Shown here: piece after piece, positions 14,766 to 22,256 of the stretch
How positions within the stretch are numbered: position 1 is the stretch's first letter
How the letters are laid out: each line of letters starts with the position of its first letter
Source of the DNA: CAXRBC01 sp041158045
GTDB lineage: Bacteria; Actinomycetota; Acidimicrobiia; Acidimicrobiales; Ilumatobacteraceae
Length of the DNA stretch: 37,621 nt
Assembly (NCBI GenBank): GCA_041158045.1
Contig: JBEBCD010000009.1
Location: forward strand, 1-37,621
Direction of reading: 5' to 3'
Position numbers and translations under genes: made by a program
The notes under the pieces: generated by a model
Databases searched by the model: none
What the model saw: the letters and a program-made list of their open reading frames with translations, nothing else
What the model was told of the DNA's origin: nothing

Positions 14766-15539
14766 TTACCGTAGCGCGCGGAAGAGGGCCCGGACGTTCT
14801 GGCCGTTGACGGGGACGCGCGAGCCCGTGCGGCTGATGAAGCCGAGCTGCACGCCGGTCGACGGGTCGAGCACGGTGAAGACCTGCGCGTGGCCGTCGGA
14901 GTCGACGACGACGTCGGTGAGCAGCGGCACGCCGGCCCGGGCGAGTGCCCCGCGGACGTGGTCGGCGTCGAGCACCTCGATCGCGATGTGCTGCACGCCG
15001 GAGCCGTGCGCGGCGAGGTGGGCGTCGACGGCGGGGTCGCCCGGCCCGACGAGCACGACGCTCACGCCACCGGCCTCGCAGGTGACGATGCCGGGGTCGG
15101 CGGTCTCGCGGGCGGCGAAGCCGAGGGCGCGGAGGAAGGCGACCGCCGGCGCGAGCGCCGCGACCGCGACGACGACGTGGTCGATGCGACAGGCGACGGT
15201 CGCGAGCTCGGACAGCGGGTCCGCGTCGCGCGCGCCGGCGGTCGGCGCCGCGGCGCCGTGGCCCTCCGCCAGCTCGAGGCGGTGCGTCTCGGCGAGCAGG
15301 ACGCGGAAGAGCTGGTCGGCGAAGTCGGGGTCGACGCGCCGGGCGCCCGCCCACTCGCGGCGCGTGGCCAGCACCTCGCGCACGCGCTCCGGCTGGATGA
15401 CGCCGGCGCCCGCGCCGGCCTTGACCCGCGCGACCTCGCGGCAGACGGCCATGCGGCGCCCGAGCAGCTCGACGATGGCGGCGTCGATCTCGTCGATCTC
15501 GCGGCGCAGCGCGCCGAGCTCCGGGCGGGGCGCGCTCAT
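14766..15539 (-). CDS. Chorismate mutase-like domain fused to an HPPD-like (VOC) domain
   Basis: A 257-residue fusion. Residues about 6-92 look like AroQ chorismate mutase: LRREIDEIDAAIVELLGRR, then VARVK and QPERVREVL. By eye Arg12, Arg29, Lys40 and Arg52 are kept, but the Glu after Arg52 is Val53 and the active-site Gln is Glu89. Residues about 117-257 resemble the C-terminal domain of 4-hydroxyphenylpyruvate dioxygenase: IDHVVVAV (His121), GVQHIAIEV (His184), HAQVFTVLDP and GQNVRALFRALR. The third iron ligand, Glu in the FFEII block, aligns with Gly233. A normal HPPD has two such domains; here there is one. ATG 15539 overlaps the riboflavin synthase stop (ATGA). The function may be sensing or binding rather than catalysis. 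Confidence 0.7.
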   Translation of the reverse strand: MSAPRPELGALRREIDEIDAAIVELLGRRMAVCREVARVKAGAGAGVIQPERVREVLATRREWAGARRVDPDFADQLFRVLLAETHRLELAEGHGAAAPTAGARDADPLSELATVACRIDHVVVAVAALAPAVAFLRALGFAARETADPGIVTCEAGGVSVVLVGPGDPAVDAHLAAHGSGVQHIAIEVLDADHVRGALARAGVPLLTDVVVDSDGHAQVFTVLDPSTGVQLGFISRTGSRVPVNGQNVRALFRALR

Positions 15540-16129
15540 CGCCGGCGCCACCGGCGGCGCGCGCCGACGGCCGTCTCGGCGAGGCGGGCGACGTGCTTGG
15601 CCACCATGTCGGCCTCGAGGTTGACCCGGTCGCCGGGCCGCCGCGCACCGAGCGTCGTGACCGAGGCGGTGTGCGGGATGACGGCGACGCGGAAGGTGTC
15701 GCCGTCGAGCCCGAAGGCGGTGAGGCTCACGCCGTCGACCGCGATCGAGCCCTTCTCCACGACGAGGCGCGCCATCCCCGCCGGCATCCGCACCGCGAGG
15801 TCGGGGGCGGGGGCGACGACCTCGCCGACGCCGTCGACGTGGCCGAGCACGAGGTGGCCGCCGAGGCGGTCGCCGAGGGCGACGGGACGCTCGAGGTTGA
15901 CCCGGTCGCCGGGCCGGCGCGCGCCGAGCGTGGTCCGCGCGTAGGTCTCGTCGCTCACGTCGGCCTCCCACCAGCCGTCGCCCGTGGCGACGACGGTGAG
16001 GCAGCACCCGTCGACGGCGATCGATGCGCCCACGGCCGAGCCCTCGAGGACGCGCCGGGCGGAGATGCGCAGGCGAGCCCCCTCGCGGGACGCGACGGTG
16101 CCGAGCTCCTCGACGATGCCGGTGAACAC
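15536..16129 (-). CDS. ribE: Riboflavin synthase (alpha chain)
   Basis: A 197-residue enzyme that dismutates two 6,7-dimethyl-8-ribityllumazine molecules into riboflavin. It starts with the family signature FTGIVEELG and contains two lumazine-binding barrels: VDGCCLTVV, LGGHLVLGHVDGVG in the first and VDGVSLTAFG, VAVIPHTAS in the second. Length is normal. GTG 16129 lies 8 nt after TAGCGT on the minus strand, so it is probably leaderless. The two barrels share the identical 14-residue block TLGARRPGDRVNLE, encoded by nearly identical DNA. It is coupled to the chorismate mutase/HPPD-like gene. No other rib genes are visible here, and I saw no FMN riboswitch upstream. Confidence 0.92.
   Translation of the reverse strand: MFTGIVEELGTVASREGARLRISARRVLEGSAVGASIAVDGCCLTVVATGDGWWEADVSDETYARTTLGARRPGDRVNLERPVALGDRLGGHLVLGHVDGVGEVVAPAPDLAVRMPAGMARLVVEKGSIAVDGVSLTAFGLDGDTFRVAVIPHTASVTTLGARRPGDRVNLEADMVAKHVARLAETAVGARRRWRRR
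15614..15655 (-). repeat. Internal repeat of ribE, copy in second barrel
   Basis: A 42-bp segment matching 15890-15931 at 40 of 42 positions in direct orientation, offset 276 bp (92 codons). Both copies encode TLGARRPGDRVNLE. It marks equivalent strands of the two lumazine-binding barrels. Confidence 0.85.
15890..15931 (-). repeat. Internal repeat of ribE, copy in first barrel
   Basis: Partner of 15614-15655. Only two bases differ, both silent. The surrounding barrel sequence is far less similar, so identity is concentrated in this short block. Confidence 0.85.
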
Positions 16130-16137
16130 TCGTCCCG

Positions 16138-16143
16138 ACGCTA
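16138..16143 (-). promoter_or_regulatory. -10 element of the ribE operon
   Basis: TAGCGT on the minus strand with 8 nt between it and the GTG start. The position is that of a leaderless transcript. No convincing -35 was found. Confidence 0.45.
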
Positions 16144-16181
16144 CCGATGGCCCCCGGGGAGGAACCTCGCCGCGGCGACGG

Positions 16182-16257
16182 TAGGGTGCGGGGGTCCGTC
16201 GGGGTGTCACTCCGACGAGACGCTCCGGGAAGGTCCCGGGGCGACCCGATCGGGACC
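16182..16257 (+). promoter_or_regulatory. rpsO promoter and structured leader
   Basis: TAGGGT (16182-16187) is a candidate -10. The leader that would follow, about 115 nt, contains two hairpins: CGTCGGGG/CTCCGACG at 16197-16217 (8 bp, 5-nt loop) and GGTCCCG/CGGGACC at 16232-16257 (7 bp, 12-nt loop). In other bacteria S15 represses its own mRNA through leader structure; whether these hairpins do so is unknown. Confidence 0.4.
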
Positions 16258-16310
16258 GGCGCGACCGCGCCACGCGACGATCGCGGCAGGAAGAGGACAC
16301 CACACACCAC

Positions 16311-16574
16311 ATGGCGACGCCGTCAAAAGAAGACGTCATCACGAAGCACCGCCAGCACGCAAAGGACACTGGCTCACCCGAAGTGCAGATCGCACTGCTC
16401 ACGGAGCGGATCAACGCGCTGACCGAGCATCTGCAGCACCACGTCAAGGACCACCACGGTCGGCGCGGGCTCATGATGATGGTCGGGCGTCGGCGCCGCA
16501 TCCTGGACTACGTCAGGGATCGCGACATCGAGAAGTACCGCGCCCTGCTCGATCAACTCGGGCTCCGTCGCTAA
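16311..16574 (+). CDS. rpsO: 30S ribosomal protein S15
   Basis: An 87-residue protein of normal length that binds 16S rRNA early in 30S assembly. It has the family blocks TGSPEVQIALLTERINALTEH and HHVKDHHGRRGLMMMVGRRR. ATG 16311 follows a purine-rich GGAAGAGG about 14 nt upstream, a long spacing. It lies upstream of pnp with an 81-nt gap, the usual rpsO-pnp order, and is divergent from ribE. Expression is probably from the promoter near 16182. Confidence 0.97.
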   Translation: MATPSKEDVITKHRQHAKDTGSPEVQIALLTERINALTEHLQHHVKDHHGRRGLMMMVGRRRRILDYVRDRDIEKYRALLDQLGLRR

Positions 16575-16655
16575 CCACACACGACCGCGCGCGCTGATGG
16601 CGCCGGTCCCCGCGTACCCGTGACGACACGGCGCGGACACGAAAGGACAATCACC

Positions 16656-19244
16656 ATGGCCGAGGCCATCGAAGTCGCCGGACGAGTGTCCGGCACCGAC
16701 AAGACCATCACCTTCCAGACCGGCAAGCTCGCCCTGCAGTCGCAGGGCGCCGTGCTCGCCTCCATCGGCCGCACCGCGGTGCTCGCCACGGCCAACGCGG
16801 CCAAGGGCGTCCGCGACGGCATCGACTTCTTCCCCCTCACGGTGGACGTCGAGGAGCGCGCCTACGCGGCGGGCAAGATCCCCGGGTCGTTCTTCCGGCG
16901 CGAGGGCCGGCCGAGCCAGCAGGCGATCCTGACCTGCCGACTCACCGACCGCCCGCTGCGCCCGGCCTTCCCGGACGGCTACCGCAACGAGACCCAGATC
17001 GTGCTCACGGTCATGGGTGCGGACCAGACCAACCCCCACGACGTGCTGTCGATCAACGCGGCCTCCGCCGCGCTCATGATCAGCGGCATCCCGTTCGACG
17101 GGCCGATCGGTGCGGTGCGCGTCGCGTACTCGCAGGACGGCACGTGGATCGCCCACCCGACCTTCGCCGAGGGCGAGGCCGCGAGCTTCGAGCTCGTCGT
17201 CGCGGGTCGCGAGCTGGACAACGGCGACGTCGCGATCATGATGGTCGAGGCGGGCGGCACCGAGAAGAGCTTCACCTACTACGCGCTCGGCGCGCCCAAG
17301 GTCACCGAGGCGGTCATCGCCGACGGCCTCGAGGCGTCCAAGCAGTGGATCAAGGAGTCGATCAAGCTCCAGCGCCAGCTCGTCGCGAGCGTCATCGCGA
17401 CGCGCGGGCCGATCACGCCGCTGGCCTACACGCCGGTGCTCGACTACTCCGACGAGCTCTACGCGGCCGTCGAGCAGTCCGCGGGCGCCAAGCTCGCCCC
17501 GGCCGTGCGCATCTCGCTCAAGGCCGAGCGCAACGCCGCGATCGACGCCGTCACGGCCGAGACCGTCGCGGCGCTCGCCGGCACCGCCGACGCGCCGGGC
17601 CGCTTCGCCGGCCACGAGAAGCAGATCAAGGAGGCGGTCCGCTCGCTCACCAAGCAGCTGGTCCGCACCCGCATCGTCAAGGACGGCGTCCGCATCGACG
17701 GCCGCGGCCCGAAGGACCTGCGCCCCGTGTCCGCCGAGGTCGGCATCTTCCCGACCGCGCACGGCAGCGGGCTCTTCCAGCGCGGCGAGACGCAGGTGCT
17801 CAACGTCACCACGCTCGCGATGCCCCGGATGAACCAGATGATCGACTCGATCACGCCGCAGACCGAGAAGCGCTACATGCACGACTACAACATGGCGCCC
17901 TGGGCCAACGGCGAGACCGGACGCGTCGGGTCGCCGAAGCGCCGCGAGATCGGCCACGGCGCGCTCGCGGAGCGCGCCGTGTTCCCCGTCGTGCCGGACC
18001 AGGAGGAGTTCGCCTACACGCTGCGCCTCGTCTCCGAGGTGCTGTCGTCCAACGGCAGCACCTCGATGGCGTCGGTCTGCGCCTCGAGCCTCGCGCTCAT
18101 GGACGCGGGCGTGCCGATCGTGGCGCCGGTCGCGGGCATCGCGATGGGCCTCATCCACGAGCCGGGGGCGCAGGGCGGCACCTACACCGCGCTGACGGAC
18201 ATCCTCGGCGCGGAGGACGCGTTCGGCGACATGGACTTCAAGGTCGCGGGCACGGCCGACGCGGTGACGGCGCTCCAGCTGGACACCAAGATCGACGGCA
18301 TCCCGAGCGAGGTCCTCGCGTCGGCGCTGCAGCAGGCCAAGGAGGCCCGCCTCAAGATCCTCGACGTGATGACGGCGGCACTGCCGGCACCGCGCGCGAG
18401 CGTCGCGGACAGCGCCCCGAAGATCGTCACCTTCCACATCCCGCTCGACAAGGTCGGCGAGGTGATCGGGCCCAAGGGCAAGGTCATCAACACGATCCAG
18501 CAGGAGACGGGCGCGGAGATCAACGTCGACGACGACGGCGCGCAGGGCATCATCACGATCGGCTCGCCGGACTCGGCGAAGGTCGAGGATGCCAAGTCGC
18601 GCATCCTCGCGATCGTCGACCCGCCGTCGGCGGAGCTCGGCGCGATCTACACCGGCCGCGTGGTCAACATCGCGCAGTTCGGCGCCTTCGTCAACATCCT
18701 CCCCGGCCGCGACGGCCTCGTCCACATCTCCAAGCTCGGGCGCGGCCAGCGCATCGGGCGCGTGGAGGACGCGGTCCAGCTGGGTGACGAGCTCACCGTG
18801 CGCGTCGACGACATCGACGACCGCGGCAAGGTCAGCCTGAGCCTCGTCGGCCCCAATGGCGAGATCATCGAGGGCAACGAGCCGGGCGGCGGCGGCGAGC
18901 GCCGCGAGCGGCGCGACGACGGCTTCCGCGACCGCGGCCCCCGCGACCGTGACCGCGACCGCGGCGGCCGGGACCGTGACCGCGACCGCGGCCCCCGCGA
19001 CCGGGACCGCGACCGCGGCCCCCGTGACCGGGACCGCGACCGTGGGCCGCGTGACCGGGACCGCGACCGCGGGCCGCGTGACCGTGACCGCGACCGCGGG
19101 CCGCGTGATCGTGACCGCGACCGGGACCGTGATCGTGACCGCGACCGCGGCGACCGTGACCGCGACCGCGGCGGGCGCGACCGCGAGATCAAGACCGTCA
19201 GCTTCGAGGACGAGTTCGACCGCGAGTTCGGGGATCGCCGCTAG
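16656..19244 (+). CDS. pnp: Polyribonucleotide nucleotidyltransferase (PNPase) with Arg-Asp repeat tail
   Basis: An 862-residue enzyme that degrades RNA 3' to 5' with phosphate and can also add tails. Two RNase PH domains (about 12-145 and 335-560) are followed by a KH domain with VGEVIGPKGKVINTI near residue 600 and an S1 domain (IYTGRVVNIAQFGAFVNILP, about 660-730). The remainder is a roughly 110-residue tail of Arg-Asp repeats, ending in the mixed-charge sequence KTVSFEDEFDREFGDRR. ATG 16656 has GAAAGGA 8 nt upstream. The tail may bind RNA or degradosome partners; that is inferred. dapB begins 3 nt after the stop. Confidence 0.96.
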   Translation: MAEAIEVAGRVSGTDKTITFQTGKLALQSQGAVLASIGRTAVLATANAAKGVRDGIDFFPLTVDVEERAYAAGKIPGSFFRREGRPSQQAILTCRLTDRPLRPAFPDGYRNETQIVLTVMGADQTNPHDVLSINAASAALMISGIPFDGPIGAVRVAYSQDGTWIAHPTFAEGEAASFELVVAGRELDNGDVAIMMVEAGGTEKSFTYYALGAPKVTEAVIADGLEASKQWIKESIKLQRQLVASVIATRGPITPLAYTPVLDYSDELYAAVEQSAGAKLAPAVRISLKAERNAAIDAVTAETVAALAGTADAPGRFAGHEKQIKEAVRSLTKQLVRTRIVKDGVRIDGRGPKDLRPVSAEVGIFPTAHGSGLFQRGETQVLNVTTLAMPRMNQMIDSITPQTEKRYMHDYNMAPWANGETGRVGSPKRREIGHGALAERAVFPVVPDQEEFAYTLRLVSEVLSSNGSTSMASVCASSLALMDAGVPIVAPVAGIAMGLIHEPGAQGGTYTALTDILGAEDAFGDMDFKVAGTADAVTALQLDTKIDGIPSEVLASALQQAKEARLKILDVMTAALPAPRASVADSAPKIVTFHIPLDKVGEVIGPKGKVINTIQQETGAEINVDDDGAQGIITIGSPDSAKVEDAKSRILAIVDPPSAELGAIYTGRVVNIAQFGAFVNILPGRDGLVHISKLGRGQRIGRVEDAVQLGDELTVRVDDIDDRGKVSLSLVGPNGEIIEGNEPGGGGERRERRDDGFRDRGPRDRDRDRGGRDRDRDRGPRDRDRDRGPRDRDRDRGPRDRDRDRGPRDRDRDRGPRDRDRDRDRDRDRDRGDRDRDRGGRDREIKTVSFEDEFDREFGDRR
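18942..19175 (+). repeat. Tandem 27-bp repeats encoding RDRDRDRGP in the PNPase tail
   Basis: Units of 27 bp encode RDRDRDRGG once and RDRDRDRGP five times. They are followed by a longer run with seven RD pairs ending RGD, and a short RDRDRGG. Wobble bases (gaC/cgC, cgT, cgG) vary between units. The frame is kept throughout, so unit number could change without breaking the gene. Confidence 0.9.
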
Positions 19245-19247
19245 GCG

Positions 19248-20021
19248 ATGACGTCGCCGATCCGCGTCGGGGTCGTCGGCGCAGGGGGGCGCATGGGCGC
19301 CCTCGTGTGCGAGGCCGTCGACGCGGATCCGGCGCTGTCGCTCGTGGCGGCGGTGGACCCCGCCGCCGCGGGTCGCACCGCGTGCGGCGTGACGATCGCG
19401 CCCGAGCTGCGCGCGCTCGCGGACGCGGGCGTGCAGGTGGCCGTCGACTTCACCGTCGCGACCGCGGCGCGGGTCACGCTCCCGTGGCTCGCGCTCCACG
19501 GCGTCCACGCCGTGGTGGGCACCACCGGGCTCGCCGACGACGACCTCGCCGCGCTCCGCGGCGCCTTCACCCGCAGCAACTGCATCGTGGCGGCCAACTT
19601 CGCCGTCGGGGCGGTGCTGATGATGAAGTTCGCCGAGATGGCGGCCCCGCACTTCGACACCGCCGAGATCGTCGAGATCCACCACGACCGCAAGGCCGAC
19701 TCGCCGTCGGGCACCGCCATCGCGACGGCACGCCGCATGGAGGCCGCCTCGCGCGGCTGGGCCGCCGACCCGACGACGCACGAGGCGATCCCCGGTGCGC
19801 GCGGTGCGCGCGGTCCGGGTGGCGTGCCGATCCACGCGATCCGCATGCGCGGCGCGGTGGCCAACCAGGAGGTCGTGCTCGGGACGCAGGGGCAGACCCT
19901 CACGATCCGCCACGACACGACGGACCGCACCAGCTTCATGCCCGGCGTGGTGCTCGCATGCCGCCGCGTGGTGGAGCTGCCCGGCCTCACGGTCGGACTG
20001 GACGCGCTGCTCGGGATCTGA
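19248..20021 (+). CDS. dapB: 4-hydroxy-tetrahydrodipicolinate reductase
   Basis: A 257-residue enzyme of the diaminopimelate/lysine pathway, reducing HTPA with NAD(P)H in the cytoplasm. VGVVGAGGRMG (about 8-18) binds the cofactor. VDFTVATAA, VGTTGL and NFAVGAVLMMKFAE follow in the normal order. EIHHDRKADSPSGTA holds the catalytic His and Lys. ATG 19248 lies 3 nt after the pnp stop, so translation is probably coupled, and the stop overlaps the next ATG by one base (TGATG). Its pathway partner dapA is 8 kb downstream, separated by an accessory block. Confidence 0.95.
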   Translation: MTSPIRVGVVGAGGRMGALVCEAVDADPALSLVAAVDPAAAGRTACGVTIAPELRALADAGVQVAVDFTVATAARVTLPWLALHGVHAVVGTTGLADDDLAALRGAFTRSNCIVAANFAVGAVLMMKFAEMAAPHFDTAEIVEIHHDRKADSPSGTAIATARRMEAASRGWAADPTTHEAIPGARGARGPGGVPIHAIRMRGAVANQEVVLGTQGQTLTIRHDTTDRTSFMPGVVLACRRVVELPGLTVGLDALLGI

Positions 20022-21076
20022 TGGCGCCGCGCCTCCCCGCCTCCGCCGCGGAGGTCGACGCGTCGTGGCTGTCCGATGCGACGGGCCTGCGCATCGACCA
20101 CGCGGAGCTGGAGCGCATCGGCGTCGGCGTCGGGGTCGCGAGCGCGCTCTACCGCGCGCGACTCGAGGGCGAGGGCTGCCCGCCGAGCCTCGTGGTGAAG
20201 CTGCCGGCGCTCGACGAGGCGGCGGTGTTCACCAGCACGGTGCTGCGGATGTACCAGCGCGAGGTGCGGTTCTTCACCACGCTGCGCGACATGTGCCCGG
20301 TCCGCACGCCGCGCGCCTGGTACGGCGACGTCGACGAGTCGGGCGCGGCGTTCGTGCTCGTGCTCGAGGACCTGGCGGGCATGCGCATCGTGGACCAGAA
20401 CGTCGGCATGACCCCGGACGACGCGGGTCGCGCCGTGGACGGCCTCGCCCGCATGCACGCGAAGTGGTGGGGGGACGGCGACCGCCTCGCCCGCGACGGC
20501 ACGACGATCTCCCTCGGCGACCCGATCTACCCGGCGATCCTGCCCACGGTCTTCCGTGAGGGCTGGGACAAGGTCACGTCCGAGATGTCGCTCCCGGCCT
20601 CGATCCTCGCGATCGGTCCCCGGTTCCCCGACGCCGTCGCACCCCTGCTCGCGTCCCTCACCGAGGGGCCGCAGTCCCTCGCCCACGGCGACTACCGCGC
20701 GGACAACCTGCTCTTCGGCCCCGGCGAGGAACTCGTGGTGCTCGACTTCCAACTCATCGGGTCGGGGACCGGCGCCTACGACCTCGCGTACCTCGTCACG
20801 CAGAGCCTCGCGGCCGACGACGCGAGCCGCCTCGAGCGCGACCTCTTCGCGCGGTGGATCGACGGGCTGCGCGCGGCGGGCGTCGCCCGCGACGCCGTCG
20901 ACGAGCGCGCGCTGTGGCGCCACTACCGCACGGCGGCGTTGTTCTGTCTCGCCTACCCGATCGTGGCGAGCCGCGGGATGGACCTCGCCGACCCGCGCCA
21001 GCGCGCGCTGGTGGGCAACATGAACTCGCGCTTCGACCGCGCGGTCACCGAGCTCTCGCTCGCCGACCTGCTCTGA
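20021..21076 (+). CDS. Aminoglycoside-phosphotransferase-fold small-molecule kinase
   Basis: A 351-residue kinase-like protein. AHGDYRADNLLFG (His about 222) is the catalytic loop with Asp and Asn, and VVLDFQLIGSGTGAYDLAYL has the metal-binding Asp. LVVKLPALDE near residue 63 holds the ATP-contacting Lys. The length and the KWWGD region resemble ecdysteroid-kinase-like or acyl-CoA-dehydrogenase-linked phosphotransferases in actinobacteria. The substrate is unknown; antibiotic resistance should not be assumed. It is coupled to dapB by a one-base overlap although unrelated in function. A strong hairpin follows its stop. Confidence 0.8.
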   Translation: MAPRLPASAAEVDASWLSDATGLRIDHAELERIGVGVGVASALYRARLEGEGCPPSLVVKLPALDEAAVFTSTVLRMYQREVRFFTTLRDMCPVRTPRAWYGDVDESGAAFVLVLEDLAGMRIVDQNVGMTPDDAGRAVDGLARMHAKWWGDGDRLARDGTTISLGDPIYPAILPTVFREGWDKVTSEMSLPASILAIGPRFPDAVAPLLASLTEGPQSLAHGDYRADNLLFGPGEELVVLDFQLIGSGTGAYDLAYLVTQSLAADDASRLERDLFARWIDGLRAAGVARDAVDERALWRHYRTAALFCLAYPIVASRGMDLADPRQRALVGNMNSRFDRAVTELSLADLL

Positions 21077-21080
21077 CCCC

Positions 21081-21101
21081 GGGTCGGGCGGCGCCCGACC
21101 C
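21081..21101. terminator. Hairpin terminator between convergent genes
   Basis: GGGTCGGGC, loop GGC, GCCCGACCC: a perfect 9-bp stem 4 nt after the phosphotransferase stop and 5 nt before the tpx stop. It has no T-tract on either strand, as is common in high-GC actinobacteria. It could serve both directions. Confidence 0.65.
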
Positions 21102-21106
21102 CCCGG

Positions 21107-21604
21107 CTACTTCAGCGCCGCGAGCGCGGCGTCGTAGTCGGGCTCCTGCGCGATCTCCGGCACCAGCTGCGAGTGGCGCACCGTGCCGCGCTCGTCGAGC
21201 ACGACGACCGCGCGGGCGAGCAGACCCTTCAGCACGCCCTCGGCGATGGTGAGGCCGAACGCCCGACCGAAGTCGGTGCGGAACGACGACGCGTTCTGCA
21301 CGTTGGCGATCCCCTCGGCACCGCAGAAGCGCTTCTGTGCGAACGGGAGGTCGGCCGAGACGCACACGACGACGGTGTCGGCCATGCCGGCCGCCAACTC
21401 GTTGAAGCGGCGCACGCTCTTGGCGCACGTCGGCGTGTCGATCGACGGGAAGATGTTGAGCACGACCTTCTTGCCCCTCAGCGACTCGCCGGTGAGCTCC
21501 GAGAGGTCGTCCTTCACGAGGGTGAAGGCGGGTGCGGGCGCGGCGGGCCGCGGGGGCTCGCCGACGAGGGAGACGGGGTTGCCCCCGAGGGTCACGGATG
21601 CCAT
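21107..21604 (-). CDS. tpx: Thiol peroxidase (atypical 2-Cys peroxiredoxin)
   Basis: A 165-residue peroxiredoxin that reduces hydroperoxides using thioredoxin. FPSIDTPTCAKSVRRFN holds the peroxidatic Cys60 and FAQKRFCGAEGI the resolving Cys94, the same spacing as in E. coli Tpx. Length is normal. ATG 21604 lies 7 nt after CAGACT on the minus strand, a weak -10-like box that would give a leaderless mRNA. It is convergent with the phosphotransferase; a monocistronic unit is likely, since the next gene on this strand also has its own promoter. Confidence 0.95.
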   Translation of the reverse strand: MASVTLGGNPVSLVGEPPRPAAPAPAFTLVKDDLSELTGESLRGKKVVLNIFPSIDTPTCAKSVRRFNELAAGMADTVVVCVSADLPFAQKRFCGAEGIANVQNASSFRTDFGRAFGLTIAEGVLKGLLARAVVVLDERGTVRHSQLVPEIAQEPDYDAALAALK

Positions 21605-21628
21605 GGGCGGCAGTCTGTCAGCCGTCGT

Positions 21629-22204
21629 TCAGCGGCGGCGAATCGAGCGGATCGACGAGAGCAGGAAGAGCCCCGCGACCACCCACCACTGCCACCGGTC
21701 GATCCACGCGATCGCCGCCCGGATCTGGTCCTCGAGGACGCCGCCGAGCCACCAGTAGAAGGCGAGCTTGGCCGTGATGCCGATCGACACGAGGAGGGCG
21801 AAGCGCCGCGGCGGCATCTTGGCATGGCCGACGAGGGCGTTGACCACGTTGCTGCCGGGGAAGACGAGCACCGCGACCGTCTGCGAGCGCGCGACGACGC
21901 GCTCGATCCACCGCACCTCGGCGGGCATGCCGCCGGCGCGACGCTCGACCCAGCGCACCGTGGCGTCGCCGTACCAGCGGCCGACGAGGTAGAGCGCGAC
22001 CGCGGCCAGCAGGATGCGCGCGAAGCCGATCGCGAAGAACGAGGTCGCGTCGACGTACGGCACGGCGCCGAACAGGTTGCGGTTGCGTGACGACAGCAGC
22101 AGCACGAGGCGCGGGCGCTCGTCGACGAGCGCGGGTCCCAGGTTGGTCCCCGTGGTGCCGAGGGCGAACAACACCGCTGTGAGCACGAGGGCGGCGCGGC
22201 GCAT
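21629..22204 (-). CDS. Small VTT/DedA-like membrane protein
   Basis: A 191-residue membrane protein with an N-terminal hydrophobic segment (possible signal anchor), a helix at about 60-78, and further segments around 110-145 and 165-185. FPGSNVVNALVGHAKMPPRRF recalls the glycine/arginine core of DedA/SNARE-associated (VTT) proteins, a family of lipid-scramblase-like transporters, but the match is partial. ATG 22204 is 6 nt after TACCGT on the minus strand, giving a leaderless transcript. It shares the -10 region with the divergent acyl-CoA ligase gene. Specific function unknown. Confidence 0.55.
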   Translation of the reverse strand: MRRAALVLTAVLFALGTTGTNLGPALVDERPRLVLLLSSRNRNLFGAVPYVDATSFFAIGFARILLAAVALYLVGRWYGDATVRWVERRAGGMPAEVRWIERVVARSQTVAVLVFPGSNVVNALVGHAKMPPRRFALLVSIGITAKLAFYWWLGGVLEDQIRAAIAWIDRWQWWVVAGLFLLSSIRSIRRR

Positions 22205-22209
22205 CGCGC

Positions 22210-22216
22210 TACGGTA
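22210..22216. promoter_or_regulatory. Overlapping divergent -10 elements
   Basis: TACGGTA contains TACGGT (22210-22215) for the rightward ligase gene and, on the minus strand, TACCGT (22216 to 22211) for the leftward VTT gene, whose ATG is 6 nt away. Only one polymerase could sit here at a time. Confidence 0.5.
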
Positions 22217-22256
22217 CCCGCGGGCGCGCGCACGACCGCGCGGACGGGAGGGTCGG

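Noticed and set aside
11551..15648. A 1365-codon open frame on the minus strand spanning fbiC and the molybdoenzyme end
   Set aside because: It is an off-frame shadow of very GC-rich coding DNA, made of Arg/Ala/Pro/Gly runs, and it overlaps well-supported genes on both strands.
16130..16310. FMN riboswitch upstream of ribE
   Set aside because: I looked for the conserved RFN core and did not find it. The ribE start is 8 nt after a TAGCGT box, leaving no room for a leader.
18942..19175. CRISPR-like array
   Set aside because: The repeats are contiguous, have no unique spacers and stay in frame inside pnp.
18647..19192. Antisense open frame rich in Ser-Arg opposite the PNPase tail
   Set aside because: It is the reverse reading of the Arg-Asp repeats; it has no promoter, ribosome site or recognisable domain, and the sense strand is a clear pnp gene.
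20021..21076. Antibiotic-resistance aminoglycoside phosphotransferase
   Set aside because: Only the general kinase motifs match. The length and surrounding blocks fit broad-family phosphotransferases of unknown substrate, so a resistance call is not supported.
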